64,000 bases of DNA from an uncultured Roseibium sp. (GCF_947494555.1 NZ_CANLVF010000008.1:110537-174536); one strand, 5' to 3'; positions 43,932 through 53,400 are shown, counted from the first letter of the stretch. Notes: generated by a model from the sequence alone, not told the origin. Made by a program: numbers and translations.

Positions 43932-44711
43932 TCAGGCGGGGAACTGCCAGTCTTCAACGGCTGCAGCAATTTCCGAAGCGGTTTTCATAAGCACAGGACG
44001 CACTTCTGAAAGCTCTTCCAGACCCTTTCGTGTTGTCGATGTGGTGACGGAGAGCGCCCCGATGGGACGCCCTTTTGAGGACAGGACAGGTGCGGCAATA
44101 CAGATAATGCCGGGTTCATGCTCCTCCCGGTCGTATGCAACCCCTTTGTTTTTGATGTCCTCCAGATCGGCCCTGAGCGCGGCTTCGCTGCTCAACGTCG
44201 AAGGTGTGTAAGCATAGAACGACTGTTTCTTGATCGCTTCCGCAAGCTCGTCCGGCTCCAGGAACGCCAGCAACGCCTTTCCGACCCCGGTACAGTATCC
44301 GGGTCCGATCTTGCCGGCCTGCGAATACATGTCGATGGGATTGATGGCATTGCGCTTGTCGACATAAAGCACCTGCCCTCCGTCCAGTTGCGCCAGGTGG
44401 ACGGTCTCTCCGACGGCTTCGGACAGTTTGCGCACGAAAGGACGCGCGATAGGAGCGATGGAACTCTGGCGCCAGGCGGCGTGAGCAAGCCGGACAAGCC
44501 GGATTCCGAGCGAATAGGTTTGCTGGCCTTCGTCATAGGCAAGCATACCCTGACTCACCAGTGTCTGAAGCAACCGGTAGAGCGTCGCCTTGGGATGCAC
44601 ACTCTCGGATAGCAACTCGCTAAAGCGGACCGGACGTCCGACGGCAGCGACTTTATCGAGCACATCGAGCGCCTTGCCGACAGTTCCGTCGCCAGTGGCC
44701 TGCTTGTTCAT
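43932..44711 (-). CDS. IclR-family regulator of galactoside utilisation
   Basis: The 259-residue regulator has an N-terminal winged helix (KALDVLDKVAAVGRPVRFSE, then HPKATLYRLLQTLVSQGMLA) and the C-terminal IclR effector domain (GKALLAFLEPDELAE, GVAYDREEHEPGIICIAAPV). It is divergent from the binding-protein gene of the galactoside operon across 119 bases and co-transcribed with the ABC ATPase, so it probably controls both directions in response to galactose or a breakdown product. A candidate operator is listed at 44798. Confidence 0.92.
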   Translation of the reverse strand: MNKQATGDGTVGKALDVLDKVAAVGRPVRFSELLSESVHPKATLYRLLQTLVSQGMLAYDEGQQTYSLGIRLVRLAHAAWRQSSIAPIARPFVRKLSEAVGETVHLAQLDGGQVLYVDKRNAINPIDMYSQAGKIGPGYCTGVGKALLAFLEPDELAEAIKKQSFYAYTPSTLSSEAALRADLEDIKNKGVAYDREEHEPGIICIAAPVLSSKGRPIGALSVTTSTTRKGLEELSEVRPVLMKTASEIAAAVEDWQFPA

Positions 44712-44797
44712 GATTTCCTCCGTCGGCCCGTTTCTTTTTCGCCGGGCCTGTTGACAACTTAACCTGATCAGCTCAAAGTATCAATATACAAAACTAA

Positions 44798-44814
44798 GTT
44801 TCAAATAATGGAAC
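44798..44814. promoter_or_regulatory. Candidate IclR operator
   Basis: GTTTCAAATAATGGAAC, an imperfect palindrome (GTTTC/GGAAC arms) 16 bases before the binding-protein ATG in the divergent promoter. The spacing fits IclR-type sites, but this is a single copy. Confidence 0.35.
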
Positions 44815-44830
44815 CAAAAGGGAGGACACC

Positions 44831-46090
44831 ATGCGTTCCATGTTGAAGACGTCCGCTGCTGCTTTCGCCATTCTGGCAGGCACAATGGGCGCTGTTTCTG
44901 CTGACGGCCTGACAGGCGATCTCAAGATTTTCCTAGACACGTCGAACCCGGCACCGCGGGCCACGATGGAAAACATGATTTCGCAGTTCCAGGAGAAAAA
45001 CCCGGACCTGAACATCGAGACCACCGTGATCGATCGTGAGGCCTACAAGACCCAGATCCGTAACTTCCTCACCGCGAATGCGCCCGATGTCGCGACCTGG
45101 TACGCTGCCAACCGCATGCGTCCCTATGTTGAAGCAGGCCTTTTTGAAGACGTCTCGGATTTGTGGGCAGAGCCTGCAATCGCCGACAATCTGGCATCGA
45201 CCAAAGGCGCGATGACCATCGACGGCAAGCAATGGGGCGTTCCCTACACGTATTACCAGTGGGGCGTTTACTACCGCAAAGACATCTTCGACGAACTCGG
45301 CCTCAGCGAGCCGACGACCTGGGAAGAAGAAAAAGCCAACTGCCAGAAGATCATCGATGCCGGCAAGAAGTGCTACACGATCGGCACCAAGTTCCTCTGG
45401 ACCGCAGGCGGCTGGTTCGACTACCTGAACATGCGCACCAACGGCTTCGACTTCCACATGGACTTGCTGACCGGCGAGGCTTCGTGGCAGTCCGACGAAG
45501 TTCGCAAGACATTCGCCAACTGGCGCGAGCTCATCGACATGGGCGCGTTCATCGACAACCACCAGACCTACAGCTGGCAGGAAGCCCTGCCCTTCATGGT
45601 TAAGGGTGATGCCGCTGCATACCTGATGGGAAATTTCGCCGTAGCGCCGCTGCGCGACGCCGGCCTGAGCGACGACCAGATCGACTTCTACCAGTTCGTG
45701 GAAATCACGCCTGGTATCGAGAAGGCCGAAGACGCGCCGACCGACACATTCCACATTCCTTCCAATGCGCAGAACAAGGAAGCGGCACGCGAGTTCCTGC
45801 GGTTCGTTGTTTCTCCGGACGTACAGACCCAGATCAACAACGGCAAGAACCTTGGTCAGCTTCCGGTTAACGCCAACTCCTCGGTCGACGACGACAAGTT
45901 CCTCGTCCAGGGCTTCGAGATGCTCTCGAGCAACTCTCCAGGTGGCGTTGCCCAGTTCTTTGACCGTGACGCGCCGGCTGAAATGGCGAAAGTTGCCATG
46001 GAAGGCCTGCAGGAATTCATGGTCAAGCCGGATAACCTTGACAAGATCCTGGCCCGCCTGGATCGCGCTCGCGAGCGCATCTACAAGTAA
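44831..46090 (+). CDS. Galactoside ABC transporter substrate-binding protein
   Basis: The 419-residue protein has a signal peptide (SAAAFAILAGTMGAVSA) and the family 1 extracellular solute-binding fold (MENMISQFQEKNPDLNIETT, VPYTYYQWGVYYRKDIFDEL). It is translated from an ATG behind GGGAGGA. First gene of the nine-gene plus-strand operon with alpha- and beta-galactosidases; it presumably captures alpha- or beta-galactosides such as melibiose, raffinose or lactose (inference from context). Two hairpins follow it before the permeases. Confidence 0.92.
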   Translation: MRSMLKTSAAAFAILAGTMGAVSADGLTGDLKIFLDTSNPAPRATMENMISQFQEKNPDLNIETTVIDREAYKTQIRNFLTANAPDVATWYAANRMRPYVEAGLFEDVSDLWAEPAIADNLASTKGAMTIDGKQWGVPYTYYQWGVYYRKDIFDELGLSEPTTWEEEKANCQKIIDAGKKCYTIGTKFLWTAGGWFDYLNMRTNGFDFHMDLLTGEASWQSDEVRKTFANWRELIDMGAFIDNHQTYSWQEALPFMVKGDAAAYLMGNFAVAPLRDAGLSDDQIDFYQFVEITPGIEKAEDAPTDTFHIPSNAQNKEAAREFLRFVVSPDVQTQINNGKNLGQLPVNANSSVDDDKFLVQGFEMLSSNSPGGVAQFFDRDAPAEMAKVAMEGLQEFMVKPDNLDKILARLDRARERIYK

Positions 46091-46137
46091 GTTCCGCACA
46101 TAGCGGAACAGGACAGGGTGCGTCCCGCACCCTGTCC
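46091..46137 (+). promoter_or_regulatory. Tandem hairpins after the galactoside binding-protein gene
   Basis: GTTCCGC-ACATA-GCGGAAC (7-bp stem) starts at the base after the stop codon. It is followed by GGACAGGGTGC-GTCCC-GCACCCTGTCC (11-bp perfect stem). No T-run follows. This arrangement typically raises binding-protein mRNA over permease mRNA. Confidence 0.65.
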
Positions 46138-46176
46138 CCTTACAAGGTCCCAGTAGCCAATTCTGGAGAGGCAAAC

Positions 46177-47094
46177 ATGGCCCAGGCGTCCGTTGCCCAA
46201 GACCACCAGAGCTCGTGGTGGCACCGAAACCAGCAACAAATCACTCCGTGGCTGTTCCTGGCTCCAGGTATTCTCTTCTTTCTGTTTTATGTGATCTTCC
46301 CGATCTTCCAGTCGTTCAACCTGTCTCTTTATGAATGGGACGGTCTCGGCCAGGCAGAATATGTCGGGCTCTACAACTACGAAGAACTCTATTGGGACGA
46401 AGCCTTTTACACGTCGTTGAAAAACAACGTCATCTGGCTGCTTCTCTATCTGCTTGCCATTCCCGCCGGGCTTTTCATCGCCCTCTTCCTGAACCAGACG
46501 GTGACAGGTATCCGGCTCTATAAATCGCTGTTTTTCTTCCCGTTTGTGATTTCGCAGGTTGTCGTCGGTCTCGTGTTCACCTGGTTTTACGACCCGACTT
46601 TCGGCATCCTCAATGTGGTTCTTGGCGCGGTCGGCATTCCACCGATGAATGTGCTTGGCGACGAGAACTGGGTTACCGTCGGGATTATCGTTGCCGGTCT
46701 GTGGCCGCAAACCGCCTACTGCATGATCCTTTATCTGACAGGCCTCAACGCCGTTGATCCCGAACAGATCGAAGCCGGTCGTCTGGACGGCGCCAAGGGC
46801 TGGAAGATGCTGTGGTACATCATCGTTCCGCAGTTGCGCCCGGCAACCTTCATCGCCTTCGTTGTCACCATCATCGGTGCATTGCGGTCCTTCGACCTGA
46901 TCTCCGTCATGACCAATGGCGGTCCGTTCGGTGCCAGCCGCGTCCTCAGCTTCTACATGTTCGAGGTCGCCCTGTCCGAATACGGGTTCCGCATGGGCTA
47001 CGGTGCTGCAATTGCGGTCGTACTGTTCCTGATCATGCTGGCCTTCATCGCCTACTTCCTGCGGTCGATGTACAAAGAAGAAAAGGCGCGCTGA
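46177..47094 (+). CDS. Galactoside ABC permease, MalF type
   Basis: A 305-residue inner-membrane protein of six helices: PWLFLAPGILFFLFYVIFPI is the first, and EAGRLDGAKGWKMLWYIIVP is the EAA loop that docks to the ATPase. It has ordinary length, unlike the MalF-type permease at 12746. The ATG follows GGAGAGGC. It is separated by one base from the second permease gene. Confidence 0.93.
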   Translation: MAQASVAQDHQSSWWHRNQQQITPWLFLAPGILFFLFYVIFPIFQSFNLSLYEWDGLGQAEYVGLYNYEELYWDEAFYTSLKNNVIWLLLYLLAIPAGLFIALFLNQTVTGIRLYKSLFFFPFVISQVVVGLVFTWFYDPTFGILNVVLGAVGIPPMNVLGDENWVTVGIIVAGLWPQTAYCMILYLTGLNAVDPEQIEAGRLDGAKGWKMLWYIIVPQLRPATFIAFVVTIIGALRSFDLISVMTNGGPFGASRVLSFYMFEVALSEYGFRMGYGAAIAVVLFLIMLAFIAYFLRSMYKEEKAR

Positions 47095-47095
47095 G

Positions 47096-47944
47096 ATGTT
47101 TCCGACACCGATCGAACGCACACCGCGCTCATGGCAAGTGACCTATCAGTCGTTCCTGCCGCTGGCGCTGATCCTCTGGCTGCTGCCCCTCATCGCCGTT
47201 GCCATTTTCTCGGTCAAGCCCGAATCCGACTTCGCCAACGCGAACTATTGGGGCTGGCCGTCGGAATTCAAGGGGTTTGCCAACTACTGGCTGGTGTTTA
47301 CCGCATCCGACATGCCGCAATACATGCTGAACTCGTTCAAGATCACGATCCCGACCGTGATCGGTGCCGTGGCGCTCTCCTGCATGACCGGATTTGCGCT
47401 CGGCATCTACAAGTTCAAGGCAAACATCTGGATCTTCTTCATGTTTGTCGCCGGCAATTTCGTTCCGTTCCAGATCCTGATGGTCCCCGTTCGTGACCTC
47501 ACGCTTCAGCTGGGTCTCTACAACACCATAACGGGTCTGGTTCTGTTCCACGTTGCCTTCCAGACCGGGTTCTGCACCCTGTTCATGCGAAACTTCATCC
47601 GCGCCCTCCCCTTCGAGTTGATCGAGGCGGCGCGCGTAGAAGGTATCTCGGAATGGCGGATTTTCTGGTTCGTGGTGCTTCCGCTGATGAAGCCTGCTAT
47701 TGCCGCGCTCTCTGTTCTGATGTTCACCTTTATCTGGAACGACTATTTCTGGGCAATTGTTCTGACGCAGGGCGTGGAAAGCCAGCCGGTCACGGCAGGG
47801 ATCACCTCGTTCAATGCGCAATATCGCGCCGCGTATCATCTGATGAGTGCCGGTTCGATCGTTGCAGCGCTTCCGCCGGTGGCCATGTTCTTCTTGATGC
47901 AGCGGCACTTTATCGCCGGCCTGACACTCGGGGCTGTTAAATGA
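47096..47944 (+). CDS. Galactoside ABC permease, MalG type
   Basis: The 282-residue partner permease: LALILWLLPLIAVAIFSVKP as first helix and EAARVEGISEWRIFWFVVLP as EAA loop. It forms the heterodimeric channel with the 46177 product. It is followed by a small hairpin (GGCCTG-TAT-CAGGCC) and then the alpha-galactosidase gene 54 bases on. Confidence 0.93.
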   Translation: MFPTPIERTPRSWQVTYQSFLPLALILWLLPLIAVAIFSVKPESDFANANYWGWPSEFKGFANYWLVFTASDMPQYMLNSFKITIPTVIGAVALSCMTGFALGIYKFKANIWIFFMFVAGNFVPFQILMVPVRDLTLQLGLYNTITGLVLFHVAFQTGFCTLFMRNFIRALPFELIEAARVEGISEWRIFWFVVLPLMKPAIAALSVLMFTFIWNDYFWAIVLTQGVESQPVTAGITSFNAQYRAAYHLMSAGSIVAALPPVAMFFLMQRHFIAGLTLGAVK

Positions 47945-47998
47945 TCGGCCTGTATCAGGCCGGTCTGAATACAAAAAAGAGTGTGTGGAGTTAAGGGA

Positions 47999-50077
47999 AT
48001 GCAGGCTAGGACCTGGCATCTCGGCGATGATTATCAAAGCCTGGTGCTCGCCAGCTTGGGGGACTGCCTTCCCGAAGCGGTTTATTGGGGGCCTGCGCTT
48101 CCGGAACAGCAATCGTATCAGTCGCTTGCAGCCGCTGCAGTAACAGATGTCACGGGCGGCATGGTGGACCGGAATGCGCCCATCAGCCTGAACCCGGAAG
48201 CATCCCAGACCTTTCCCGGTCAGTCGGGACTGACCGGTCGGGACGCCGACGGCCAGCCGCTCACACCACGGTTTCGCTTTTCGAGCGAAACGGTGTCTGA
48301 GCACGGCCTGACGCTTGTTTATGCCGACACCGACCTCGATCTGAGCCTTGTCCTCGAACTGTCGATAGATCCGGAAACGTCGCTCTTGCAGATGCAAACC
48401 CATCTGGAAAGCGCACACAAGATTACGGTTGACTGGCTCGCAGCCCCGGTGCTCCCCGTTCCCGCCCATATGGGGGAAATGATCGAGTATTCCGGCCGCT
48501 GGTGCGCGGAGTTCCTGACGCGCAGACTTCCCTTTGCACCGGGAGCAAGAGTGCGGGACAACCGGACCGGCCGCACCGATCATGCGCACTTCCCCGCCCT
48601 GATTGTTTGTTCGAGCCAAACGAGCAATACGTCAGGAGAAGCCTACGCGTATCACTACGGATGGTCCGGCGGTCACAGGATGGTCGCAGAGGAACTGGCC
48701 GACGGACGGCGCCAGGTCCAGTTCGGTCATGCATCCGCAAGCATGAAAAAGAACCATGCATTCCGGACGGCACCACTCTTCGCCACTTATTCCGGCACCG
48801 GTTTCAACGGCGCCGCGGTGCGTTTCCAAAGATACGTCAGGAACCAGCTGGTTTCCGGTGCGAAAATGCCGCGCCCGGTCCATTATAATTGCTGGGAAGC
48901 CGTATATTTCGATCACAAGCTTGACGAACTGAAGTCAATTGCCTCCAGGGCGGCGGACCTGGGGGCCGAGCGTTTTGTGCTGGACGATGGATGGTTCGGC
49001 CAAAGGGACGATGACACATCCTCCCTTGGTGACTGGGTCGTCGACAAGCGGAAATACCCCGACGGGCTTAAACCGCTCATCGACCACGTCAAATCGCTCG
49101 GACTCGAATTCGGCATCTGGTTCGAACCAGAGATGATCAACGAAAACAGCGACCTGTTCCGGGCGCATCCTGATTGGGTTCTGGGATCGGCCGATCAGCC
49201 GAAGGGTCGGCAGCAACTTGTCCTCGATATGTCGCGCGAGGACGTACATGACTATCTGTTCAATTGCATCGCCAAGGTGCTTTCGGAAAATGATATCGGC
49301 TACATCAAATGGGACCACAATCGCGTTTTGCCCGTAGTCGATGCGGCTCAAACCGAAGGGCTCTACACCCTCATCGATCGCCTGCGCGCGGACTTTCCAC
49401 ATGTCGAGATCGAAAGCTGCGCTTCTGGCGGCGGCAGGGTCGATTTCGGAATTTTGAAGCGGACGCACAGGGTCTGGCTCTCGGACAGCAACGACGCCCT
49501 CGAACGGCAGCGCATTCAGCATGACGCGTCCCTGTTTCTTCCCGCAAGCGTGACAGGATCGCATGTCGGCCCGCGTGTCAGCCACACATCGGGCCGCACG
49601 ATAAACGGCAAGTTTCGTGCCTGGACGGCAGCTCAACGGCATATGGGTTTCGAAATGGACCCTCGGGAATTGTCTGATGAGGAAGCAGACATCCTGAAAT
49701 CGGTCACCAGCTGGTGGAAGGCAAACAGGGACTGGATGGCAACGGCCGACATTTTGCGCCTGGACAGCGCAGATCCGGCATTGTTCGCAGAGCAGCAACT
49801 GGCAGAGGACGGCGGCCGTTTTGTTGTCTTTGCAGCACTCGTGCGTCCTTCGAACCAGATTTTGCAATACCCGTTGCGGCTGACCGGCCTCGACAAAAAC
49901 GCACTCTATAGGATCACGCTGATCAATCGTGCCGAGGCGCCGGGCCTGTCCCGCGGGTCTCCGCTCCTGAAGAAAAATGACCTAGAGGCAAGCGGGCAGT
50001 ATCTCATGTCGCATGGTCTCATTTTGCCCTGGCGCTTCCCGGAAACGATCTGGGTTCTGGAAGCAAAACGGCTCTGA
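47999..50077 (+). CDS. Alpha-galactosidase, glycoside hydrolase family 36
   Basis: The start is the ATG at 47999 with GGAG 8 bases upstream, 6 codons inside the track ORF. The 692-residue cytoplasmic enzyme has an N-terminal beta-sandwich and a GH36 barrel: FVLDDGWFGQRDDD, GIWFEPEMINENSDLFRAHP, the nucleophile Asp in YIKWDHNR, SCASGGGRVDFGIL and the acid/base Asp in WLSDSNDALERQ. It releases galactose from alpha-1,6-galactosides (melibiose, raffinose) imported by the upstream ABC system. There is no signal peptide, consistent with intracellular hydrolysis. Confidence 0.95.
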   Translation: MQARTWHLGDDYQSLVLASLGDCLPEAVYWGPALPEQQSYQSLAAAAVTDVTGGMVDRNAPISLNPEASQTFPGQSGLTGRDADGQPLTPRFRFSSETVSEHGLTLVYADTDLDLSLVLELSIDPETSLLQMQTHLESAHKITVDWLAAPVLPVPAHMGEMIEYSGRWCAEFLTRRLPFAPGARVRDNRTGRTDHAHFPALIVCSSQTSNTSGEAYAYHYGWSGGHRMVAEELADGRRQVQFGHASASMKKNHAFRTAPLFATYSGTGFNGAAVRFQRYVRNQLVSGAKMPRPVHYNCWEAVYFDHKLDELKSIASRAADLGAERFVLDDGWFGQRDDDTSSLGDWVVDKRKYPDGLKPLIDHVKSLGLEFGIWFEPEMINENSDLFRAHPDWVLGSADQPKGRQQLVLDMSREDVHDYLFNCIAKVLSENDIGYIKWDHNRVLPVVDAAQTEGLYTLIDRLRADFPHVEIESCASGGGRVDFGILKRTHRVWLSDSNDALERQRIQHDASLFLPASVTGSHVGPRVSHTSGRTINGKFRAWTAAQRHMGFEMDPRELSDEEADILKSVTSWWKANRDWMATADILRLDSADPALFAEQQLAEDGGRFVVFAALVRPSNQILQYPLRLTGLDKNALYRITLINRAEAPGLSRGSPLLKKNDLEASGQYLMSHGLILPWRFPETIWVLEAKRL

Positions 50078-50140
50078 ACAGACAAGAATTTGCCGGCACA
50101 GTGTTTTGAGGTGCCGTGGCAAAACAGAAGGGAGCGTCAT

Positions 50141-50905
50141 ATGCACGCAAACTATCCTGACCTGAAAGGCCAGTCGGTCTTCATTACCGGCGGCGGTTCC
50201 GGCATCGGCGCGGAACTCACAAGCGGATTTTTGGCCCAGGGTGCAAAGGTTGCCTTCGTCCAACGTTCGGATGCGACAGAATTTTGCGATGAGATGGAGC
50301 GCCTGCACGGCAACCGACCGCTGTTTCTGCCTTGCGATATCTCCAATATTGGCCAGCTTAAAGGCGCAATCGACAAGGCTGCCGAAGCGCACGACGCTAT
50401 TACGGTGCTTGTCAACAACGCCGCCAACGACAAACGCCACGCAACGGAAGAAGTGGATGAGGAATTCTGGGATTGGTCCCAGGCCATTAATCTGAAGGCC
50501 TATTTCTTTGCATGTCAGCATGTAGTTGCGGGAATGCGCGCGGCCGGAGGCGGATCGATCGTCAATTTCACGTCGATTTCGTATATGATGGGCAATGCAG
50601 GCTATGCCTCATACACGACTGCCAATTCCGGGATTAACGGAATGACGCGGAGCCTTGCCCGCGAGTTTGGTCCGGAAAACATCCGGGTCAATGCCATCGC
50701 ACCCGGCTGGGTGCTGACACAAAAACAAAAAGACATGTGGGTGACGCCGGAAGCACTCGCGGCGCATATTGACCGCCAGTGCCTGAAGTTTGAATTAGCG
50801 CCTGAAGACATGGTCGATCCCGTCCTGTTCCTGGCATCGAAGACCAGCAGGGGCATGACAGGGCAAGCGATCGTCGTCGACGGTGGAGTAGTGGTGACGG
50901 GATGA
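50141..50905 (+). CDS. SDR-family dehydrogenase, probable D-galactose 1-dehydrogenase
   Basis: The start is the ATG at 50141 behind GGGAG. The 254-residue Rossmann protein has the cofactor motif TGGGSGIG, NNAAND and the C-terminal GQAIVVDGGVVVTG. In this operon it is expected to oxidise galactose to galactonolactone. The usual active-site Y-x-x-x-K reads Y158-TTA-N162: the codon is AAT, so the catalytic lysine is replaced by asparagine, while Tyr158 and the preceding Ser are kept. Either the enzyme uses another residue or its activity is altered. Its stop overlaps the dgoK start by 4 bases. Confidence 0.85.
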   Translation: MHANYPDLKGQSVFITGGGSGIGAELTSGFLAQGAKVAFVQRSDATEFCDEMERLHGNRPLFLPCDISNIGQLKGAIDKAAEAHDAITVLVNNAANDKRHATEEVDEEFWDWSQAINLKAYFFACQHVVAGMRAAGGGSIVNFTSISYMMGNAGYASYTTANSGINGMTRSLAREFGPENIRVNAIAPGWVLTQKQKDMWVTPEALAAHIDRQCLKFELAPEDMVDPVLFLASKTSRGMTGQAIVVDGGVVVTG

Positions 50906-51822
50906 GCCTTCAGGCAAAAGCGGACTGGATCGCGGTGGATTGGGGCACAACCAATCTGCGCGCCTGGGCGCTTGATTCTCAAGACAATATCATCGCCCAT
51001 CGCAGCTCAAGCAAAGGGATGAGCAGTCTTGAAAAAGACGAGTTCGAACCGACCCTGCTTGAACTGATTGGTGACCTCATTCGTCCCGCCGGCAAAACTG
51101 CCGTCGTGATCTGCGGCATGGCCGGGTCCCGTCAGGGCTGGGCGGAGGCCCCCTATAAAACAACCCCCTGCGCACCGCCTGCCCTCAAAGACGCAACCAC
51201 AGTCCGTTCTTTGGATGAGCGCCTCGACGTGCGCATTCTGCCCGGCATCAAGCAACCTGATCCGGCCGATGTCATGCGCGGCGAGGAAACCCAGATTGCC
51301 GGTTTTCTGTCGGAAAACGCCGGGTTCTCGGGAACCCTTTGTTTGCCGGGAACACACTCGAAATGGGTCAGGCTCCAGGACGGTATCGTAGAGCATTTCA
51401 GGACCTGCATGACGGGGGAAATGTTCGCACTCCTTTCCGCGCGCTCCGTCCTGCAACACAGCCTCTCGCCGAAGGAAATGGATCAAACCGCGTTTGACGA
51501 GGCTGTTGAGCAGGTTGCCGGTCGCCCACAGTCGATCGCTACAAGCCTCTTCGGTATCCGCGCTGGTGGTCTTGTTGCCGGCTTGTCACCGCAATCGGCC
51601 AGGGGGCGTCTTTCGGGTCTGTTGATTGGCGCTGAACTCGCCGCGGTGAGAGATGAGTTTGATCTTTCAGCCGTCATCCTGCTGGGGAGCGACCAGATTG
51701 CCACGGCATACCAGAGGGCGCTTGCCCGCCTCGGACACAAGTCCGAAGTGATCAACGCTGAGGCCACCACGCTGAATGGCCTTGCGCTTGCCTATTCTTC
51801 CTATTCAAAGGTTTCCTCATGA
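50902..51822 (+). CDS. dgoK: 2-dehydro-3-deoxygalactonokinase
   Basis: The 306-residue DgoK-family kinase begins with the phosphate-binding DWGTTNLRAWALD and continues with VICGMAGSRQGWAEAPY and LCLPGTHSKWVRLQDG, the family hallmark. It phosphorylates 2-keto-3-deoxygalactonate at C6 with ATP in the De Ley-Doudoroff pathway. It is coupled by 4-base overlaps to the dehydrogenase gene before it and the aldolase gene after it. Confidence 0.95.
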   Translation: MSLQAKADWIAVDWGTTNLRAWALDSQDNIIAHRSSSKGMSSLEKDEFEPTLLELIGDLIRPAGKTAVVICGMAGSRQGWAEAPYKTTPCAPPALKDATTVRSLDERLDVRILPGIKQPDPADVMRGEETQIAGFLSENAGFSGTLCLPGTHSKWVRLQDGIVEHFRTCMTGEMFALLSARSVLQHSLSPKEMDQTAFDEAVEQVAGRPQSIATSLFGIRAGGLVAGLSPQSARGRLSGLLIGAELAAVRDEFDLSAVILLGSDQIATAYQRALARLGHKSEVINAEATTLNGLALAYSSYSKVSS

Positions 51823-52433
51823 GCCGGAATCTTATCGCAATCCTGCGGGGCTTGACCCCACCTGAGGCATTGCCTATCGCTGAATGCCTGATCGACGCTG
51901 GCATCACCCGCATCGAAGTTCCGTTGAACTCTCCGGATCCCTTCAAGAGCATCGAATCCATGGTCAAAGCGTATTCTGACCGTGCTGAGATTGGCGCTGG
52001 AACCGTTCTGACACCCGAACAGGTGCTTGAAGTCAAGTCGGCGGGCGGAACCTTGATTGTTTCGCCTGATTGCAATCCCGACGTAATTCTCGCCACGAAA
52101 GCGGAGGACATGTCCTCTTTTCCGGGGGTCATGACCCCGAGCGAGTGTTTTACGGCTCTGCGCTGTGGAGCGGACGGACTGAAATTCTTTCCTGCATCCC
52201 TGATCGGGCCCGACGGACTGAAAGCCATGCTCGCGGTTTTACCGAAGGAAACCCCGACCTATGCGGTCGGTGGCGCCGGTCCGGACAATTTCGGGGCCTG
52301 GTTTCAGGCAGGCGCGACAGGATTCGGGATCGGAACCGCCCTCTATAAACCGGGCCTCACCGTCGCGGACGTCAAGGAACGCGCCGCGCAGATTGTCAGC
52401 GCCTATGACACTGCCGTCTCAGCCAGCGGATAA
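51819..52433 (+). CDS. dgoA: 2-dehydro-3-deoxy-6-phosphogalactonate aldolase
   Basis: A 204-residue class I aldolase of the KDPG/KDPGal family: LIAILRGLTPPEALPIAEC, ITRIEVPLNSPDPFKSIE with the catalytic Glu, and the Schiff-base Lys in DGLKFFPASLIG. It cleaves KDPGal into pyruvate and glyceraldehyde 3-phosphate, completing galactose breakdown. ATGA overlap with dgoK; only 5 bases to the SMP-30 gene. Confidence 0.95.
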   Translation: MSRNLIAILRGLTPPEALPIAECLIDAGITRIEVPLNSPDPFKSIESMVKAYSDRAEIGAGTVLTPEQVLEVKSAGGTLIVSPDCNPDVILATKAEDMSSFPGVMTPSECFTALRCGADGLKFFPASLIGPDGLKAMLAVLPKETPTYAVGGAGPDNFGAWFQAGATGFGIGTALYKPGLTVADVKERAAQIVSAYDTAVSASG

Positions 52434-52438
52434 TAATA

Positions 52439-53278
52439 ATGACAAACATATTTGACGAGCGGCCCTGTACGCTCGGCGAGGGACCGCTTTGGCACCCGGA
52501 ACGCCAGCAGCTTTTCTGGTTCGACGTCCTGAACCGGCGTCTGTTGTCACGGGAAAATGGCACGACCAAATCCTGGGATTTTGACGAGTATGTTTCGGCC
52601 GCTGGCTGGGTCAGCAAGTCGGAGTTGATGATCGCGAGCGCGAGCCAGCTCTTTCTGTTCAACCTTGACACCGAAGCCAGAATGAAACTGTGCACACTGG
52701 AAGCGGATGATCCTGTTACCAGATCGAATGACGGCCGCGCTGACCCCAAGGGCGGGTTCTGGATCGGCACGATGGGGATCAATGCCGAACAAGGCAAAGG
52801 CGCGATTTACCGCTACTACCGTGGCGAACTGCGACGGCTTTACTCCGGCATCACGATCACCAACGCGATCTGCTTTTCGCCCGATGGGCAAAAAGCCTAC
52901 TTCGCCGATACGGCAACCCAGACAATTCAACAAGTTGTCCTCGACGACAACGGATGGCCTACGGCAACACCCACGCTCTTCACCGACCTTTCGAAGGAAG
53001 GACACAATCCCGACGGCGCCGTTGTCGACAGCGAAGGTTACCTCTGGAACGCACAATGGGGTGCCAACCGTGTCGCGCGATATACGCCGAACGGCAGCTT
53101 TGTTGAGGAAGTTTCGTTCCGCGCGCGGCAGATCTCCTGTCCGGCATTCGGAGGTGCAGACCTTCAAACCCTGTTCGCAACCTCGGCCGCAGTGGGTCTG
53201 AACGGCGACTGGGAAGGCAAAACCTATTTCGCCCAGGTGTCTGCACGCGGGCAAGCGGAGCACCGCGTCATTCTTTGA
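52439..53278 (+). CDS. SMP-30/gluconolactonase-family lactonase
   Basis: A 279-residue six-bladed propeller: CTLGEGPLWHPERQQLFWFD with the metal-binding Glu, SNDGRADPKGGFWIGTMG and ICFSPDGQKAYFADT. The Asn and Asp metal ligands of the family are present. In this operon it should open galactono-1,4/1,5-lactone made by the dehydrogenase. It starts at an ATG 5 bases after the aldolase stop. Confidence 0.92.
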   Translation: MTNIFDERPCTLGEGPLWHPERQQLFWFDVLNRRLLSRENGTTKSWDFDEYVSAAGWVSKSELMIASASQLFLFNLDTEARMKLCTLEADDPVTRSNDGRADPKGGFWIGTMGINAEQGKGAIYRYYRGELRRLYSGITITNAICFSPDGQKAYFADTATQTIQQVVLDDNGWPTATPTLFTDLSKEGHNPDGAVVDSEGYLWNAQWGANRVARYTPNGSFVEEVSFRARQISCPAFGGADLQTLFATSAAVGLNGDWEGKTYFAQVSARGQAEHRVIL

Positions 53279-53330
53279 CCAAAAACAGGAATACTCTGGC
53301 CGCCGATCGCCCTTGAACCAGGTCACCTGC

Positions 53331-53400
53331 GGTTGTCATCGCTGCGAAGGCAGGGATCCGGTACAATTCCGCAAAGACCAACCTGACTTCAGGACGAGTG
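53331..53400. repeat. Possible degraded family A repeat
   Basis: GGTTGTCATCGCTGCGAAGGCAGGGATCC resembles the left half of the TTGTCATTCC element, but no matching right terminus is clear. It lies in the gap before the GH42 gene. Confidence 0.3.
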
